Shown here in pieces: positions 50,489 through 59,177 of a stretch of DNA of 64,000 bases. Numbering within the stretch: position 1 is the first letter of the stretch; each line of letters opens with the position of its first letter. Under the pieces are notes generated by a model. The model had not been told where the DNA came from. It searched no databases and saw only the letters and a program-made list of their open reading frames with translations. Location: positions 434,001 to 498,000 of the forward strand of contig AP024676.1 of the NCBI GenBank assembly GCA_025998955.1. Direction: 5' to 3'. This DNA is from Candidatus Roseilinea sp. (GTDB lineage: Bacteria; Chloroflexota; Anaerolineae; J036; Brachytrichaceae). Made by a program: the position numbers and the translations under genes.

Positions 50489-51517
50489 TTATCCCTTCAC
50501 CGCGCCCACCAGCAACCCGCGCGCGATGTAGCGCTCCAGCGCGATGGCCATGGCGATCACCGGCACGATCATGATCAGCACCAACACCGACATGTACCAC
50601 CACTGCGGGCCGCGCGTGGCGTTCTGCGCCACAACCGCCAACGGCATGGTCTGCGCGCGGGCATTGGTCAGAAAGAGCGCCAGCAGATATTCGTTCCAAC
50701 AGAACACCAGCACGAAGAGGAAAGTGGCCACCAAGCCGGGCACAGACAGTGGTAACACGATCTGGTTGAAGATGCGGAAGCGCGACGCACCGTCAATCTG
50801 CGCGCTCTCCTCCAGCTCGTAGGGGATGCTGGCAAAATAGTCGCGCATCAACCACACCACGATCGGCAGATTTGTGGCGACGTAGGTGATGATCAGCGCG
50901 ATCCACGTGTCCAGCAGGCGCAACTGCTGGAAGACGATGTAGATGGGGATGACGACCGCCACCGGCGGCATGATGCGCTGCGAGATCAGCCAGAAGGCGA
51001 TGTCGCTGTTGCCCAGCGCGCGCTCGAAGCGCCGGGCGATGGTGAGTAGGCTGATGACGAATAGGGCAATGGCCACAGCGATGGCCAGCATCCAGGGCAT
51101 GCCCAGCACGATGAGCCCGATGGCCAGCAGGACGCAGCCGATGAAGACGAAGATCGTGCCGACTTTGGGGTGGAACTGGAAGCGGGTGAGCGCGTAGGCC
51201 GCGCTGGAGCCGATCACCAGTGCCAACGTCGCGCTGATCAGCGATACGCCCACTGTATTGGTGAATAGCCGGATCGTGTCGTTGCCCACTTCGCCCAGCA
51301 CATACTCCCAGGCGTGCAGCGAGGGTTGGAAATCCACGAACGGCAAGTAAAACGGCCCGTTGTTGACCGCCGCCGGCAGCTTAAATGCCGTGATGAACAA
51401 CCAATACAGCGGGAACAAGATGATGAGCGCCCACCCGCCGAGGATGAGATACGAGATCGCCATTCGGAACGGCGAGGGCTTGAAGGGCGAGGTGCTGCGG
51501 AAGAACGATTTCATCAT
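50489..51517 (-). CDS. Carbohydrate ABC transporter permease (MalG type)
   Basis: A 342-residue inner-membrane permease, seven or eight helices, CUT1 family. The EAA loop reads ELEESAQIDGASRFRIFNQIVLPLSVPGL near residue 245, and the C-terminal ARGLLVGAVKG is typical. An extra hydrophobic region near residues 125-165 (FVFIGCVLLAIGLIVLG and MLAIAVAIALFVISLL) makes it longer than most MalG proteins. Its ATG overlaps the stop of the MalF-type gene by four bases (ATGA), so both are co-translated. No ATPase gene is present; a shared MsmK-like ATPase is likely. Confidence 0.92.
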   Translation of the reverse strand: MMKSFFRSTSPFKPSPFRMAISYLILGGWALIILFPLYWLFITAFKLPAAVNNGPFYLPFVDFQPSLHAWEYVLGEVGNDTIRLFTNTVGVSLISATLALVIGSSAAYALTRFQFHPKVGTIFVFIGCVLLAIGLIVLGMPWMLAIAVAIALFVISLLTIARRFERALGNSDIAFWLISQRIMPPVAVVIPIYIVFQQLRLLDTWIALIITYVATNLPIVVWLMRDYFASIPYELEESAQIDGASRFRIFNQIVLPLSVPGLVATFLFVLVFCWNEYLLALFLTNARAQTMPLAVVAQNATRGPQWWYMSVLVLIMIVPVIAMAIALERYIARGLLVGAVKG

Positions 51518-52644
51518 GCTGTTGAAACTCGGCCGCGCAAGGTGCGCACGTAGAGCGTGGCAAAGAACGTCACCAGGAAGAGCAGCAGATAGGCAATCGC
51601 CGCCGACCCGCCGATGTCCAGCGCGCGCCAGATGCGGTAGGCGTAGAGCGTCAGCGTCTCGGTCGCCGTGCCCGGCCCGCCGTTGGTCAGGATGTTGGGC
51701 AGGTCAATGATCTTGAACGCCTCGATCATGCGGATCAAGATCAGCGTGGTGCTCACCGGCAGGATGGCCGGCAGGGTGATGTGCCGGAAGATGTCCCAAT
51801 TGCTCGCGCCGTCCACGATGGCCGCCTCGACCGGCTCCACCTCCTGCCCCTCGATGGCCGCCAGCAACACGATGAACATGAACGGCGTCCACTGCCAAAT
51901 ATCACCGATCATCACGGCGATCCGCGCGCCCCAGGCGTTGTTCGACCAGGCAAAGTCCTGCATGCCCAGCGCCACCCATAGCGGCTCGAGCGGGCCTTTG
52001 TTCGTGTCGGCCAGCATGCGGAACAGGTAGCCCACGCCCACCGGCGTGATCATCATCGGCAACAGGAACACCACGCGGAAGAACCGCCGGCCGGGCAACT
52101 GTTGTGCGCACAACAGCGCCAGCCCCAGCCCGATCAGATACTGCAGTGTAATGCCCACGGCGACATAGAGCATCGTCACCACCAGCGTGCCGGGTCGGCC
52201 CTCCGGCGACAACAACGACGCAGCGATCAGGTACGTCAGACCGATCAGCACGATCGCTGCGATCGCGCGACCGACGATGGCCCGCCCCGGCTGCGCTTCG
52301 CGAATGGCCCGATACACCGAGGCCAGCATCAGGAAGGCCACGATTCCCAGGACAACCCAGCCGATCGGCGACGGCGTCGCGATCGTCCCAAAAAGCACCT
52401 TCTGCTCGCTGCCGAACAACAGCTTGCGATAGTTGTCCAGAGCGACGAATTGAACCTGCAGGCCGCCGGCCTCGAAGCGTAGCCGCGACAGCGAAAGGAA
52501 CAGCGACAGGATCAACGGGAAGATCGAGACGAACAGCACTACCAGCACGGCGGGCAGAAGAAACGCCGCCGGTGCAATCCGCTCGCCGAGCGAGGCGCGC
52601 ACCCGCGTCGCGGGCAGGCTGGCTGAGGAGGTGATCGTAGCCAT
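51514..52644 (-). CDS. Carbohydrate ABC transporter permease (MalF type)
   Basis: A 376-residue CUT1 permease with about eight helices. The EAA loop is VEPVEAAIVDGASNWDIFRHITLPAILP near residue 265. The start at 52644 (MATITSSASL) is chosen because the longer frame to 52701 runs through a repeat hairpin. It has an unusual additional pair of helices near 95-160. A 19-bp hairpin lies between this gene and the upstream binding-protein gene. It forms the uptake channel with the MalG-type protein. Confidence 0.92.
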   Translation of the reverse strand: MATITSSASLPATRVRASLGERIAPAAFLLPAVLVVLFVSIFPLILSLFLSLSRLRFEAGGLQVQFVALDNYRKLLFGSEQKVLFGTIATPSPIGWVVLGIVAFLMLASVYRAIREAQPGRAIVGRAIAAIVLIGLTYLIAASLLSPEGRPGTLVVTMLYVAVGITLQYLIGLGLALLCAQQLPGRRFFRVVFLLPMMITPVGVGYLFRMLADTNKGPLEPLWVALGMQDFAWSNNAWGARIAVMIGDIWQWTPFMFIVLLAAIEGQEVEPVEAAIVDGASNWDIFRHITLPAILPVSTTLILIRMIEAFKIIDLPNILTNGGPGTATETLTLYAYRIWRALDIGGSAAIAYLLLFLVTFFATLYVRTLRGRVSTA

Positions 52645-52662
52645 CTGCAAACCGAGCAGGGT

Positions 52663-52704
52663 GAATTGAGAATTGAGAAAGAAAACTTTCTCAATTCTCA
52701 ATTC
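52663..52704. repeat. Perfect 19-bp hairpin between binding-protein and permease genes
   Basis: Arms 52663-52681 (GAATTGAGAATTGAGAAAG) and 52686-52704 are exactly complementary around an AAAA loop. The arms consist of repeated AATTGAGA words. It lies in the 75-bp spacer of the operon, where a hairpin can reduce expression of the permeases relative to the binding protein. Confidence 0.75.
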
Positions 52705-52719
52705 TGCATTCTAAATTCG

Positions 52720-54255
52720 TCACTTCTGCACGCCCAGCGTGGCCTTGTAGACGGCGAGCTGCTTATCGCGACCCAGCTCCTCGGTCTTCTGCTCCCAGCC
52801 GTCCTCGATCTCCTTCATCGTAGCGGCGATGTCCTGCTCACCGGCCAGGAACTTGGCGATGGCGCCATCCAGCACGATGCCCTGATAGTACTGGTTCTGC
52901 GGAATGCGCAGGTCGAGCACCATGTTCGGGCTGTTCAGGCTGGCCTCGATTGCGCCGAGGTAGTCCTTGGCCGCTTGCTCGCTCATGCCGGCTTTGATCC
53001 AGTTGTCGAGGTTCTTGAACTGCGAGATGCGATACGGGTTGAAGCCGGTCTTGCCGATCGTCACGTCCACGTTGCTCTGCGCGGGCTGGTTCATGTACGA
53101 GAGGTAGGCGAACGCCGCGTCCTTCACTTCGGGTTTGCTGGCCTTGTTGATGGCGCCCGACCAGCCGCCGAACGCGGCGAACGGCGCATGGTTCACGCCG
53201 TCAATCGCGTGCGGGCACAGCTCCGGCGTGCAGTCCACCAACTTGCCGGTCTTGCGGTCGAGCACCTGCTTGCTGCCGGGCAGGATCACCGCGCCGGTCT
53301 TGTCCTTGGCCTTGCTGCCTTCCTCGATGGCCAGCGTGCCGATGTCGCCCCAGTCAATGGTCAGCGCGCACTGGCCGGCCGTCCACAGGCCGCGCGTGTC
53401 ACCCACGTCCAGGTTGATCTCGTCGGGCGGGCCGTATTGCGTGGTCTCCTTGTAGATCTCCAGCGCGCGGGCGAAGGCTTCGTTGTTGTAGAGCGGCTTG
53501 AAGGTTTCCAGGTCGAAGAATGCGCCCTGGCCGGTGCCCTGGCTCTGGATGAAGGCCGAGGCGACCGAGGTGACCATCCAGTAGGACTGGGCGGCTTTCT
53601 TCTTGGCAATGCACGAGCCATAGACCGGCTTGCCGTCGTCGGTCGTCAGCTTCTTCTCACTCACGGCCTTGGCGAAGGCGATGTAGTCGTCCCAGGTCTT
53701 CGGCGGTTGCAGGCCGAGTTCCTTGGCGATGTCCGTGCGGTAATACACCATCTGGAAGTCACCGTCCAGCGGGATGGTGTAGATGCGGCCGTTGTAGGTG
53801 GCCGAGAAGTCGCGGAAGAACAGGCCGATGTCCTCCCACTGGATGTCCGGGTCGGCCTTCACGCGGTCGGTCAGGTCCTCTAGATAGCCGGGCTCGATGT
53901 AGTCGCCCATCCACTGCGGGGCAAACACGATCACATCGAAGCTGTTGGTGCCGGTGGCGAAGTCGTTGAGGATCTTTTGATACAGGTCGGCGAACGGCAC
54001 GGTCACGACGTTGATCGTCGCGCCGGTCATCTCGCTGAACTCCTTGCCGCGCCGCTGCATCGGCTCGGCGATCTGCGGACCGGAGAATGTGATGGCGTTG
54101 ACGGTGATGCCGGCGAACTTCTTGGCCGGCTCGGTGGGCTGGGCCGGTTGCGCCGGTTGCGCCGGTTGCGCGGGCGCAGCAGCGGGGGGCGCAGCACAGG
54201 CGGCCAAGACGATGGTGCCGAGCGCTGCGAGGCTTGCGAACTTCTTCAGGTTCAT
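52720..54255 (-). CDS. Sugar ABC transporter substrate-binding lipoprotein
   Basis: A 511-residue CUT1-type binding protein. The N-terminus MNLKKFASLAALGTIVLAAC has a lipobox (LAAC) at Cys20, followed by a repeated PAQPAQPAQPAQP linker. Family motifs include KEFSEMTGATINVVTVPFADLYQKIL, FDVIVFAPQWMGDYIEPGYLEDL, YTIPLDGDFQMVYYRTDIAKELGL and PKTWDDYIAFAKAV; the C-terminal part resembles proteins for large or unusual sugars. A GAGGAGG ribosome binding site precedes the ATG. It delivers a sugar, not identifiable from sequence, to the two permeases downstream. Confidence 0.92.
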   Translation of the reverse strand: MNLKKFASLAALGTIVLAACAAPPAAAPAQPAQPAQPAQPTEPAKKFAGITVNAITFSGPQIAEPMQRRGKEFSEMTGATINVVTVPFADLYQKILNDFATGTNSFDVIVFAPQWMGDYIEPGYLEDLTDRVKADPDIQWEDIGLFFRDFSATYNGRIYTIPLDGDFQMVYYRTDIAKELGLQPPKTWDDYIAFAKAVSEKKLTTDDGKPVYGSCIAKKKAAQSYWMVTSVASAFIQSQGTGQGAFFDLETFKPLYNNEAFARALEIYKETTQYGPPDEINLDVGDTRGLWTAGQCALTIDWGDIGTLAIEEGSKAKDKTGAVILPGSKQVLDRKTGKLVDCTPELCPHAIDGVNHAPFAAFGGWSGAINKASKPEVKDAAFAYLSYMNQPAQSNVDVTIGKTGFNPYRISQFKNLDNWIKAGMSEQAAKDYLGAIEASLNSPNMVLDLRIPQNQYYQGIVLDGAIAKFLAGEQDIAATMKEIEDGWEQKTEELGRDKQLAVYKATLGVQK

Positions 54256-54403
54256 GGTTTCATCCTCCTCTACATTAGTTGAACGAAACGAATCGAGCTC
54301 GTCTGGGATAGCATCAATGGGAATTTATCAGAAATCGGAATCGCCAGTAACGTCTTCTACGATCGGGCCTCACCTCCTTCATGCGTGATCGAACTGCGCG
54401 GCC

Positions 54404-55426
54404 TCAGACGAATGCCGGCGTCGCAACCGAACCGCGGATGATCAGCCGCGGCGCCAGCTTCACTTCGCGAAGCGGCTGGCGGTCGCCCGCAATGCGCTCA
54501 AGCAGCATCTGCATCGCCAGCCGGCCCATCTCGTGGATCGGCTGTGCGGCGACGGTGATGCCCGGCGCCAATAACGACATCCACGGCATTTCGTCGTGGC
54601 CGGCCACGGCGATGTCGTCCGGGATGCGCAGGCGGCGCTCCTGGATCGCCTTCAGCGCGCCCAGCGTGATCAGGTTGTTGCCGGTGAAGAGCGCCGTCGG
54701 CCGGTCGGGCAGGTCGAGCAAGGCGTGAGCAGCCTGCACGCCGAACGCCTCGATGCCCTTGCCCTCGCGGATGAGGTTTAGATCGGGCGCGAGGCCGGCT
54801 TCCTTCATCGCTTGCAGGAAGCCGGCCAGCCGCTCGCGGCCGGACGTGATGCTGGTGTTGGGCAGGATGGCGCCGATGCGCCGGTGGCCGTGCGCGATCA
54901 GGTGTTGGGTCAGTTCGCGCGCTGCGGTCACGTTATCCAGCAACACCGTGTCCACCGGCGTGAGCATCGAGCGACGATCCACCGACACGACCGGGATGCC
55001 GGCGTCGAACAGGGCGGCGAAGGAGGTGTGGGCCTCCGAAGCCGGCGAGCCGATCACGCCGGCGACGCGCTCGTCGGCCATGAACTGGATGTATGCCCGC
55101 TCCTTGTCCGAGTCTTCGTCCGAGTTGCACAGCAGCAGGCTGTAGTCGTGGGCGTAGGCCACGTCCTCCACGGCGCGCACCAGGCTGGTGTAGAAGGGGT
55201 TTTCGACGTCGGAAATGATCAGGCCGATGAACTTGCTGCGCTGGGCGCGGAAGCTGCGCGCCATGCGGCTGGGACGGTAGCCCAGTGCCTGGATCGCCTG
55301 CGCGACGCGCTCACGCACCTCGACGCTGACCGGGCCACTGTTGGACAGCACGCGCGAGACCGTCGCCGTTGAGACGCCGGCATGCTGGGCAACATCCTTG
55401 ATCGTGACCGTGGCCTTATCCTTCAT
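54404..55426 (-). CDS. LacI-family transcriptional regulator
   Basis: A 340-residue repressor. The helix-turn-helix is VTIKDVAQHAGVSTATVSRVLSNSGPV with the hinge GYRPSRMARSFRAQRS, followed by a periplasmic-binding-protein-like ligand domain (FIGLIISDVENPFYTSLVRAVEDVAY, DEDSDKERAYIQFM, VDRRSMLTPVDTVLLDN, AVAGHDEMPWMSLLAPGITV). It lies between the transporter operon and the divergent FGGY kinase gene and should control both, binding when the sugar is absent. Two AATCGTT words upstream could be its operator. Confidence 0.93.
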   Translation of the reverse strand: MKDKATVTIKDVAQHAGVSTATVSRVLSNSGPVSVEVRERVAQAIQALGYRPSRMARSFRAQRSKFIGLIISDVENPFYTSLVRAVEDVAYAHDYSLLLCNSDEDSDKERAYIQFMADERVAGVIGSPASEAHTSFAALFDAGIPVVSVDRRSMLTPVDTVLLDNVTAARELTQHLIAHGHRRIGAILPNTSITSGRERLAGFLQAMKEAGLAPDLNLIREGKGIEAFGVQAAHALLDLPDRPTALFTGNNLITLGALKAIQERRLRIPDDIAVAGHDEMPWMSLLAPGITVAAQPIHEMGRLAMQMLLERIAGDRQPLREVKLAPRLIIRGSVATPAFV

Positions 55427-55439
55427 GGGCGCAGGCTGA

Positions 55440-55478
55440 AATCGTTACCACTCGTGGCGCTGGTAGAGTGTAATCGTT
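55440..55478. promoter_or_regulatory. Candidate LacI-type operator pair
   Basis: AATCGTT occurs at 55440-55446 and 55472-55478, 32 bp (three helical turns) apart, in the intergenic region between the LacI gene and the kinase gene. The word is close to the AANCGNTT half-sites of LacI-family operators. Confidence 0.35.
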
Positions 55479-55522
55479 CTCAGCGACCTGTCAACTAGTA
55501 TTTTGCGTTGCAACCATGTTGT

Positions 55523-55528
55523 GATAAT
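55523..55528 (+). promoter_or_regulatory. -10 box of the kinase gene
   Basis: GATAAT ends 8 nt before the ATG at 55537 and no Shine-Dalgarno is present, so the transcript may be leaderless. No clear -35 box is seen. Confidence 0.4.
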
Positions 55529-55536
55529 CTGCCGTT

Positions 55537-57015
55537 ATGGCTTACATCCTGGCACACGACTTGGGCACCTCCGCCAACAAAGCGAGCCTGTTCGACGAAA
55601 CGGGGACACTGCTAGCCGGCCACAGCGAAAGCTATTCGGTGAGTTATCCTCAGCCCGGCTGGGCCGAGCAAGACCCCGACGATTGGTGGCGCGCGGTATG
55701 CGCTGCCACGCGCGCCCTGCTGGCGAAGACCCGGATCGCCCCGCGTGACATCGCCGTCGTCACCTTCAGCGGGCAGATGATGGGCGTGATCGCGTTGGAC
55801 GACGCGCGCCGGCCACTCCGGCCGGCCATCATCTGGGCCGATCAGCGCGCCACCGACGAGGCCGCCGTGATCGCCGAACGTTGCGGCGAGGATGCAATTT
55901 ATCGCCGCACCGGCCATCGCATTAGCCCTGCCTATACCGCAGCCAAGATGTTGTGGATCAAGCGGCACCAGCCGGACGTTTTCGCCCGCGCGCGGTATTT
56001 CGTCATGGCCAAAGATTACGCCGTCATGCGCCTGACCGACGCGATCGTCACCGATTACTCCGACGCGTCCGGGAGCAACCTGTTCGACTTGGAAGCGCAA
56101 ACGTGGTGCGCCGACTTCCTCGACGCGCTTGAACTCGATGCGGCGCTTCTGCCACGGCTGGCGCCGTCCAGCGCAATCGTCGGCCAGGTGACGCGTGTAG
56201 CAGCGGAGGAGACCGGCCTGGCGCCCGGCACGCCGGTGGTGATCGGCGGCGGCGATGGCGCTTGTGCGACGGTGGGCGCGGGTTCGGTGGACGACGGCGA
56301 TGCTTACTGCGTGCTGGGCACTTCTTCTTGGATTGCATTTACTTCGTCGCGGCCGCTGCTCGACCCTGAGCGGCGCACGTTCACTTTTCATCATCTGCTG
56401 CCGCGGCACTACATCCCGATGGGCACGATGCAATCGGCCGGCGGTGCGCGTGAGTGGCTGGTGCGGGCGATGGGCGAGCTGCCGGACGAGGCGATCACGC
56501 GCGTCGAGCCGGGTTGCCGGGGGCTGATCTTCCTGCCCTACCTGATCGGCGAGCGCAGCCCGTGGTGGAATCCGAAGGCGCGGGCCGCGTTCGTCGGTTT
56601 GACGATGAGCCATGGTCCAGCGGAGATGCACCGGGCTGTGCTGGAGGGTGTGGCTTTCAACCTTAAATTGATCCTGGACGCGCTGAGCGCCCACCGGCCG
56701 CTGCGCACCTTGCGGCTGATCGGCGGTGGTGCGCGTAGCGTCGTTTGGCAACGCATCCTGGCCGATGTGCTTGGGCTGCCGCTGGAGATTCCAGCGCTGC
56801 TGGCCGAGGCGACGTCATGGGGCGCGGCGGTGGCCGGAGGCGTCGGCGCCGAGGTGTATGGCGATTGGCGTATCGCGAAGGCGCGAACACGCATCGCGGC
56901 GGTGATTGAGCCTGACGTCACGAACGTCGCGCGCTATGCCGAAATCTGTGCGTCCTTCACACAGACTTATCATGCGCTCGCCCCACTCGCAGTTCAAACA
57001 TCGAGCAATCCTTAG
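55537..57015 (+). CDS. FGGY-family carbohydrate kinase (xylulokinase-like)
   Basis: A 492-residue sugar kinase. The ATP/sugar motifs are LAHDLGTSANKASLFDETG (residues 6-24), VTFSGQMMGVIALD, PAIIWADQRA, VIGGGDGACATVGAGSV with the catalytic Asp, LGTSSWIAFTS and IGGGARSVVWQRILADVLGLPLE. FLPYLIGERSPWWNPKARAAFVGL is typical of xylulokinases and related pentulose or hexulose kinases. It phosphorylates the sugar taken up by the divergent LacI-controlled transporter. The precise sugar is unknown. Confidence 0.9.
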   Translation: MAYILAHDLGTSANKASLFDETGTLLAGHSESYSVSYPQPGWAEQDPDDWWRAVCAATRALLAKTRIAPRDIAVVTFSGQMMGVIALDDARRPLRPAIIWADQRATDEAAVIAERCGEDAIYRRTGHRISPAYTAAKMLWIKRHQPDVFARARYFVMAKDYAVMRLTDAIVTDYSDASGSNLFDLEAQTWCADFLDALELDAALLPRLAPSSAIVGQVTRVAAEETGLAPGTPVVIGGGDGACATVGAGSVDDGDAYCVLGTSSWIAFTSSRPLLDPERRTFTFHHLLPRHYIPMGTMQSAGGAREWLVRAMGELPDEAITRVEPGCRGLIFLPYLIGERSPWWNPKARAAFVGLTMSHGPAEMHRAVLEGVAFNLKLILDALSAHRPLRTLRLIGGGARSVVWQRILADVLGLPLEIPALLAEATSWGAAVAGGVGAEVYGDWRIAKARTRIAAVIEPDVTNVARYAEICASFTQTYHALAPLAVQTSSNP

Positions 57016-57150
57016 ACATGCTTTCTGCGATGAACTCGCATAGTAATTGCAAATTTATTGCACCATCTTAGTTCAGCCGATGAATGTCACGTTAAAAACA
57101 TGACATACACCTGATTGTGAAGCGCACGGCATTAACCATACTCTAAGGAT
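57016..57150. promoter_or_regulatory. AT-rich control region upstream of the photosynthesis cluster
   Basis: The 135 bp have a clearly higher AT content than their surroundings and include the 23-bp near-palindrome at 57084-57106. No gene is seen; it is the natural place for the promoter of the downstream genes. Confidence 0.45.
57084..57106. promoter_or_regulatory. 23-bp near-palindrome, candidate operator
   Basis: Arms ATGTCACGT and ACATGACAT pair at 8 of 9 positions around TAAAA. It resembles a binding site for a dimeric regulator. It does not fit the TGT-N12-ACA rule of proteobacterial PpsR/CrtJ. Confidence 0.5.
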
Positions 57151-57624
57151 GTGATCGCTCACCAGGTTCGTCATCTGCATTTGGCGGTCTGGAATGCGAG
57201 ATGCCTCGCCAGACATTTATCCAGCACGTCTTATTCGGACCGCCTGTTTGTGGCGCACTTCGCGGTGATCACGTTCGGCCTGGTTGCGCTGTTGGGCGCC
57301 TGGCATGATCCGATACCCAGCATATCCGTCGCCTTCGGCCTAAGCGCGCTGCTGGCACTCGTGTTCACCGGCCTGGCCGGCCGCACGGGTGAGCGTGCGC
57401 TGATCGCCCTACAGCCGGACGCGCTGTTCATCTCCTGCGCGCGCGGGACGCGCCGCGCGTGGGCGCTGCGCGAGCTTCTCGAGTTCATCCGGCGTGCACA
57501 CCTATCGTGTGGTGCGCCGCCACGTCTCGCGCCATTTCAGTCGGTTCCCGAAGGGTGGGGGTTCGATGCATCGTTGGGTGCATCGAGCCCTCATCCTTTT
57601 TCAATCTTCACGTTCAGGAGGTAA
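57151..57624 (+). CDS. Possible small membrane protein upstream of the carrier gene
   Basis: A 157-codon frame starting with GTG. It has two hydrophobic segments (LFVAHFAVITFGLVALLGAW and SISVAFGLSALLALVFTGLAG), followed by a basic soluble part (LFISCARGTRRAWALRELLEFIRRAHLSC). The frame ends four bases before the carrier ATG, inside the carrier ribosome binding site. The membrane-segment pattern suggests a real gene, but no family is recognised, the last 40 residues look non-coding, and there is no Shine-Dalgarno. Confidence 0.4.
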   Translation: MIAHQVRHLHLAVWNARCLARHLSSTSYSDRLFVAHFAVITFGLVALLGAWHDPIPSISVAFGLSALLALVFTGLAGRTGERALIALQPDALFISCARGTRRAWALRELLEFIRRAHLSCGAPPRLAPFQSVPEGWGFDASLGASSPHPFSIFTFRR

Positions 57625-57628
57625 TTCA

Positions 57629-59071
57629 ATGTCATCATCGCTCGTTCGACCGTTCAAAGCGACGCGCAGCCGGACAGAGGGTTCGGCAGACCGGCTGCCC
57701 ATGTTGGCCATCGCGCGTTTGACGCTGCCCAAGCTCGGCGTGGCCTATCTGTTCACCATGCTGCTCAGCGTGTTCAACCGCGTGATGATCAACGAGTTAG
57801 GGATCGCCGCTGCCGTGATCGGCGGCCTCTACTTCGCCTATCGCCTGATGAACATCTTTCAGGTGTCGGCCGGCCGCTACGCCGACCGGCGCGCCTTCTT
57901 CGGCCTGCGCCGCACGCCGGTCATGTTCTTCGGGCTGATGCTCTCGGCGATCTCGCTGGTGCCGCTGCCGCTCTTTGCGGTGCGCTATGCGGAGGGCGAG
58001 ACGATCTATCTGCTGTTCATGCTGCTGAGCTTGTTGGGCTTCGGCTTCGGCTTCGCGGCCAACGGCGACGCGCACAACACGCTGATCGCCGAGATGACCG
58101 AGGGCAAGCGGAACCGACCGGCCGTGGTCGCCACCGTCTGGCTATTCCAGATAGTGTTCATCGTGATCACCGGCATCGCCAGCTCGATCATCCTGCAAAT
58201 CGCCGACACCCAGGCAGGCGCGCCGCCCGGCTGCACCACCGACGCCTGCGCCGCCATCCGCAGCCAGGTGGCCGTGCAGATGATGCCGAAGTTCTTCTTG
58301 GCCGGGCCGGTCGTCTCGCTGATCGGTTTGCTTTCGTTGATCGGGCTGGAGCGACGGCTGTCGCCGGATGAGCTGGCCATCGCCGAGCAACGCCCGCCGT
58401 TGCGGATGGGCGAGGCGTATGCCCGCATCTTCACCAACCCGCAGGCGCGCGTGTTCTTCTTCTTCATCGTGGTCTCGATCTTCGCCTTGTTCGTGCAGGA
58501 CAGCATCCTCGAACCGTTCGGGGCCGACGTGTTCAAGCTCGCGCCGCGCCAGACGGCCCAGTTCCAGCCGATCATGGGCATGGGCACGATCATCGCCATG
58601 CTGGTGATGGGCATCGTGGCCAGCAAGTGGCCCATCCCCAAGCGTCGCATCGCCGACTGGGGCCTGGTTGTGTCCGGCATCGGCTTCGCGCTGCTGTTCG
58701 CCTCGGCGATGGCGCATGTGCTGCCGGTGATGTATGCCGGCATCGCCATCCTCGGCATCGGCATGGGCGTGTTCAACGTCGGTGCGCTCTCGATGATGAT
58801 GGATATGACGGTGCCCGGCGAGACCGGCTCGCTGATGGGCGCGTGGGGCATGGCGCAGGCGCTCTCCAACGGCTTCGCCCAATTCGCCGGCGGTGCGATG
58901 CGCGACATCGGCATCCAAGCCACCGGCAATTACGCCACGTCCTATGGCTTCATCTTCGTCGTAGCGATTGCCATGTGCTTCATCGCCATGAATCTGATGG
59001 CGCGGGTGAACGTGGAGCAGTTCCGCAAACTCACCCGCGAGCAGATGGCGCTGACGATGGAGGCAGCCTGA
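57629..59071 (+). CDS. PucC/BCD-family major facilitator (bacteriochlorophyll carrier), first copy
   Basis: A 480-residue, twelve-helix membrane protein of the PucC/LhaA (BCD) branch of the MFS. Typical blocks are ARLTLPKLGVAYLFTMLLSVFNRVMINELGI, RLMNIFQVSAGRYADRRAFFGLRRTPVMFFG and GMGVFNVGALSMMMDMTVPGETGSLMGAWGMAQALSNGFAQFAGG. In purple bacteria such proteins are needed for assembly of light-harvesting complexes and probably handle bacteriochlorophyll. An AGGAGG site precedes the ATG at 57629. It stands upstream of bchF, bchI and bchD; a second related gene closes the window. Confidence 0.9.
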   Translation: MSSSLVRPFKATRSRTEGSADRLPMLAIARLTLPKLGVAYLFTMLLSVFNRVMINELGIAAAVIGGLYFAYRLMNIFQVSAGRYADRRAFFGLRRTPVMFFGLMLSAISLVPLPLFAVRYAEGETIYLLFMLLSLLGFGFGFAANGDAHNTLIAEMTEGKRNRPAVVATVWLFQIVFIVITGIASSIILQIADTQAGAPPGCTTDACAAIRSQVAVQMMPKFFLAGPVVSLIGLLSLIGLERRLSPDELAIAEQRPPLRMGEAYARIFTNPQARVFFFFIVVSIFALFVQDSILEPFGADVFKLAPRQTAQFQPIMGMGTIIAMLVMGIVASKWPIPKRRIADWGLVVSGIGFALLFASAMAHVLPVMYAGIAILGIGMGVFNVGALSMMMDMTVPGETGSLMGAWGMAQALSNGFAQFAGGAMRDIGIQATGNYATSYGFIFVVAIAMCFIAMNLMARVNVEQFRKLTREQMALTMEAA

Positions 59072-59084
59072 ACGCCGGTCGGTC

Positions 59085-59165
59085 AAGTTGTGCCGGTCAG
59101 CTCGGGTCAGGTCCGGCCTGAACGACCGGATGGACTCAACGACTTGACCGACCTAACGACGCTCA
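59085..59165. repeat. Stuttering short-word repeat between carrier and bchF
   Basis: Drifting words such as CGGTCAAG, CGGTCAGC, GGGTCAGG, ACTTGACC and CGACCTAA fill the 106-bp spacer, which otherwise has no feature. It is the same type as at 25,866-25,965. Confidence 0.5.
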
Positions 59166-59177
59166 ACAAGCCTACTT

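Noticed and set aside
57086-57103. PpsR/CrtJ-type site before the photosynthesis cluster
   Set aside because: The TGT and ACA elements are 10 or 15 bases apart here rather than 12, so the rule is not met; kept only as an unspecific dyad.
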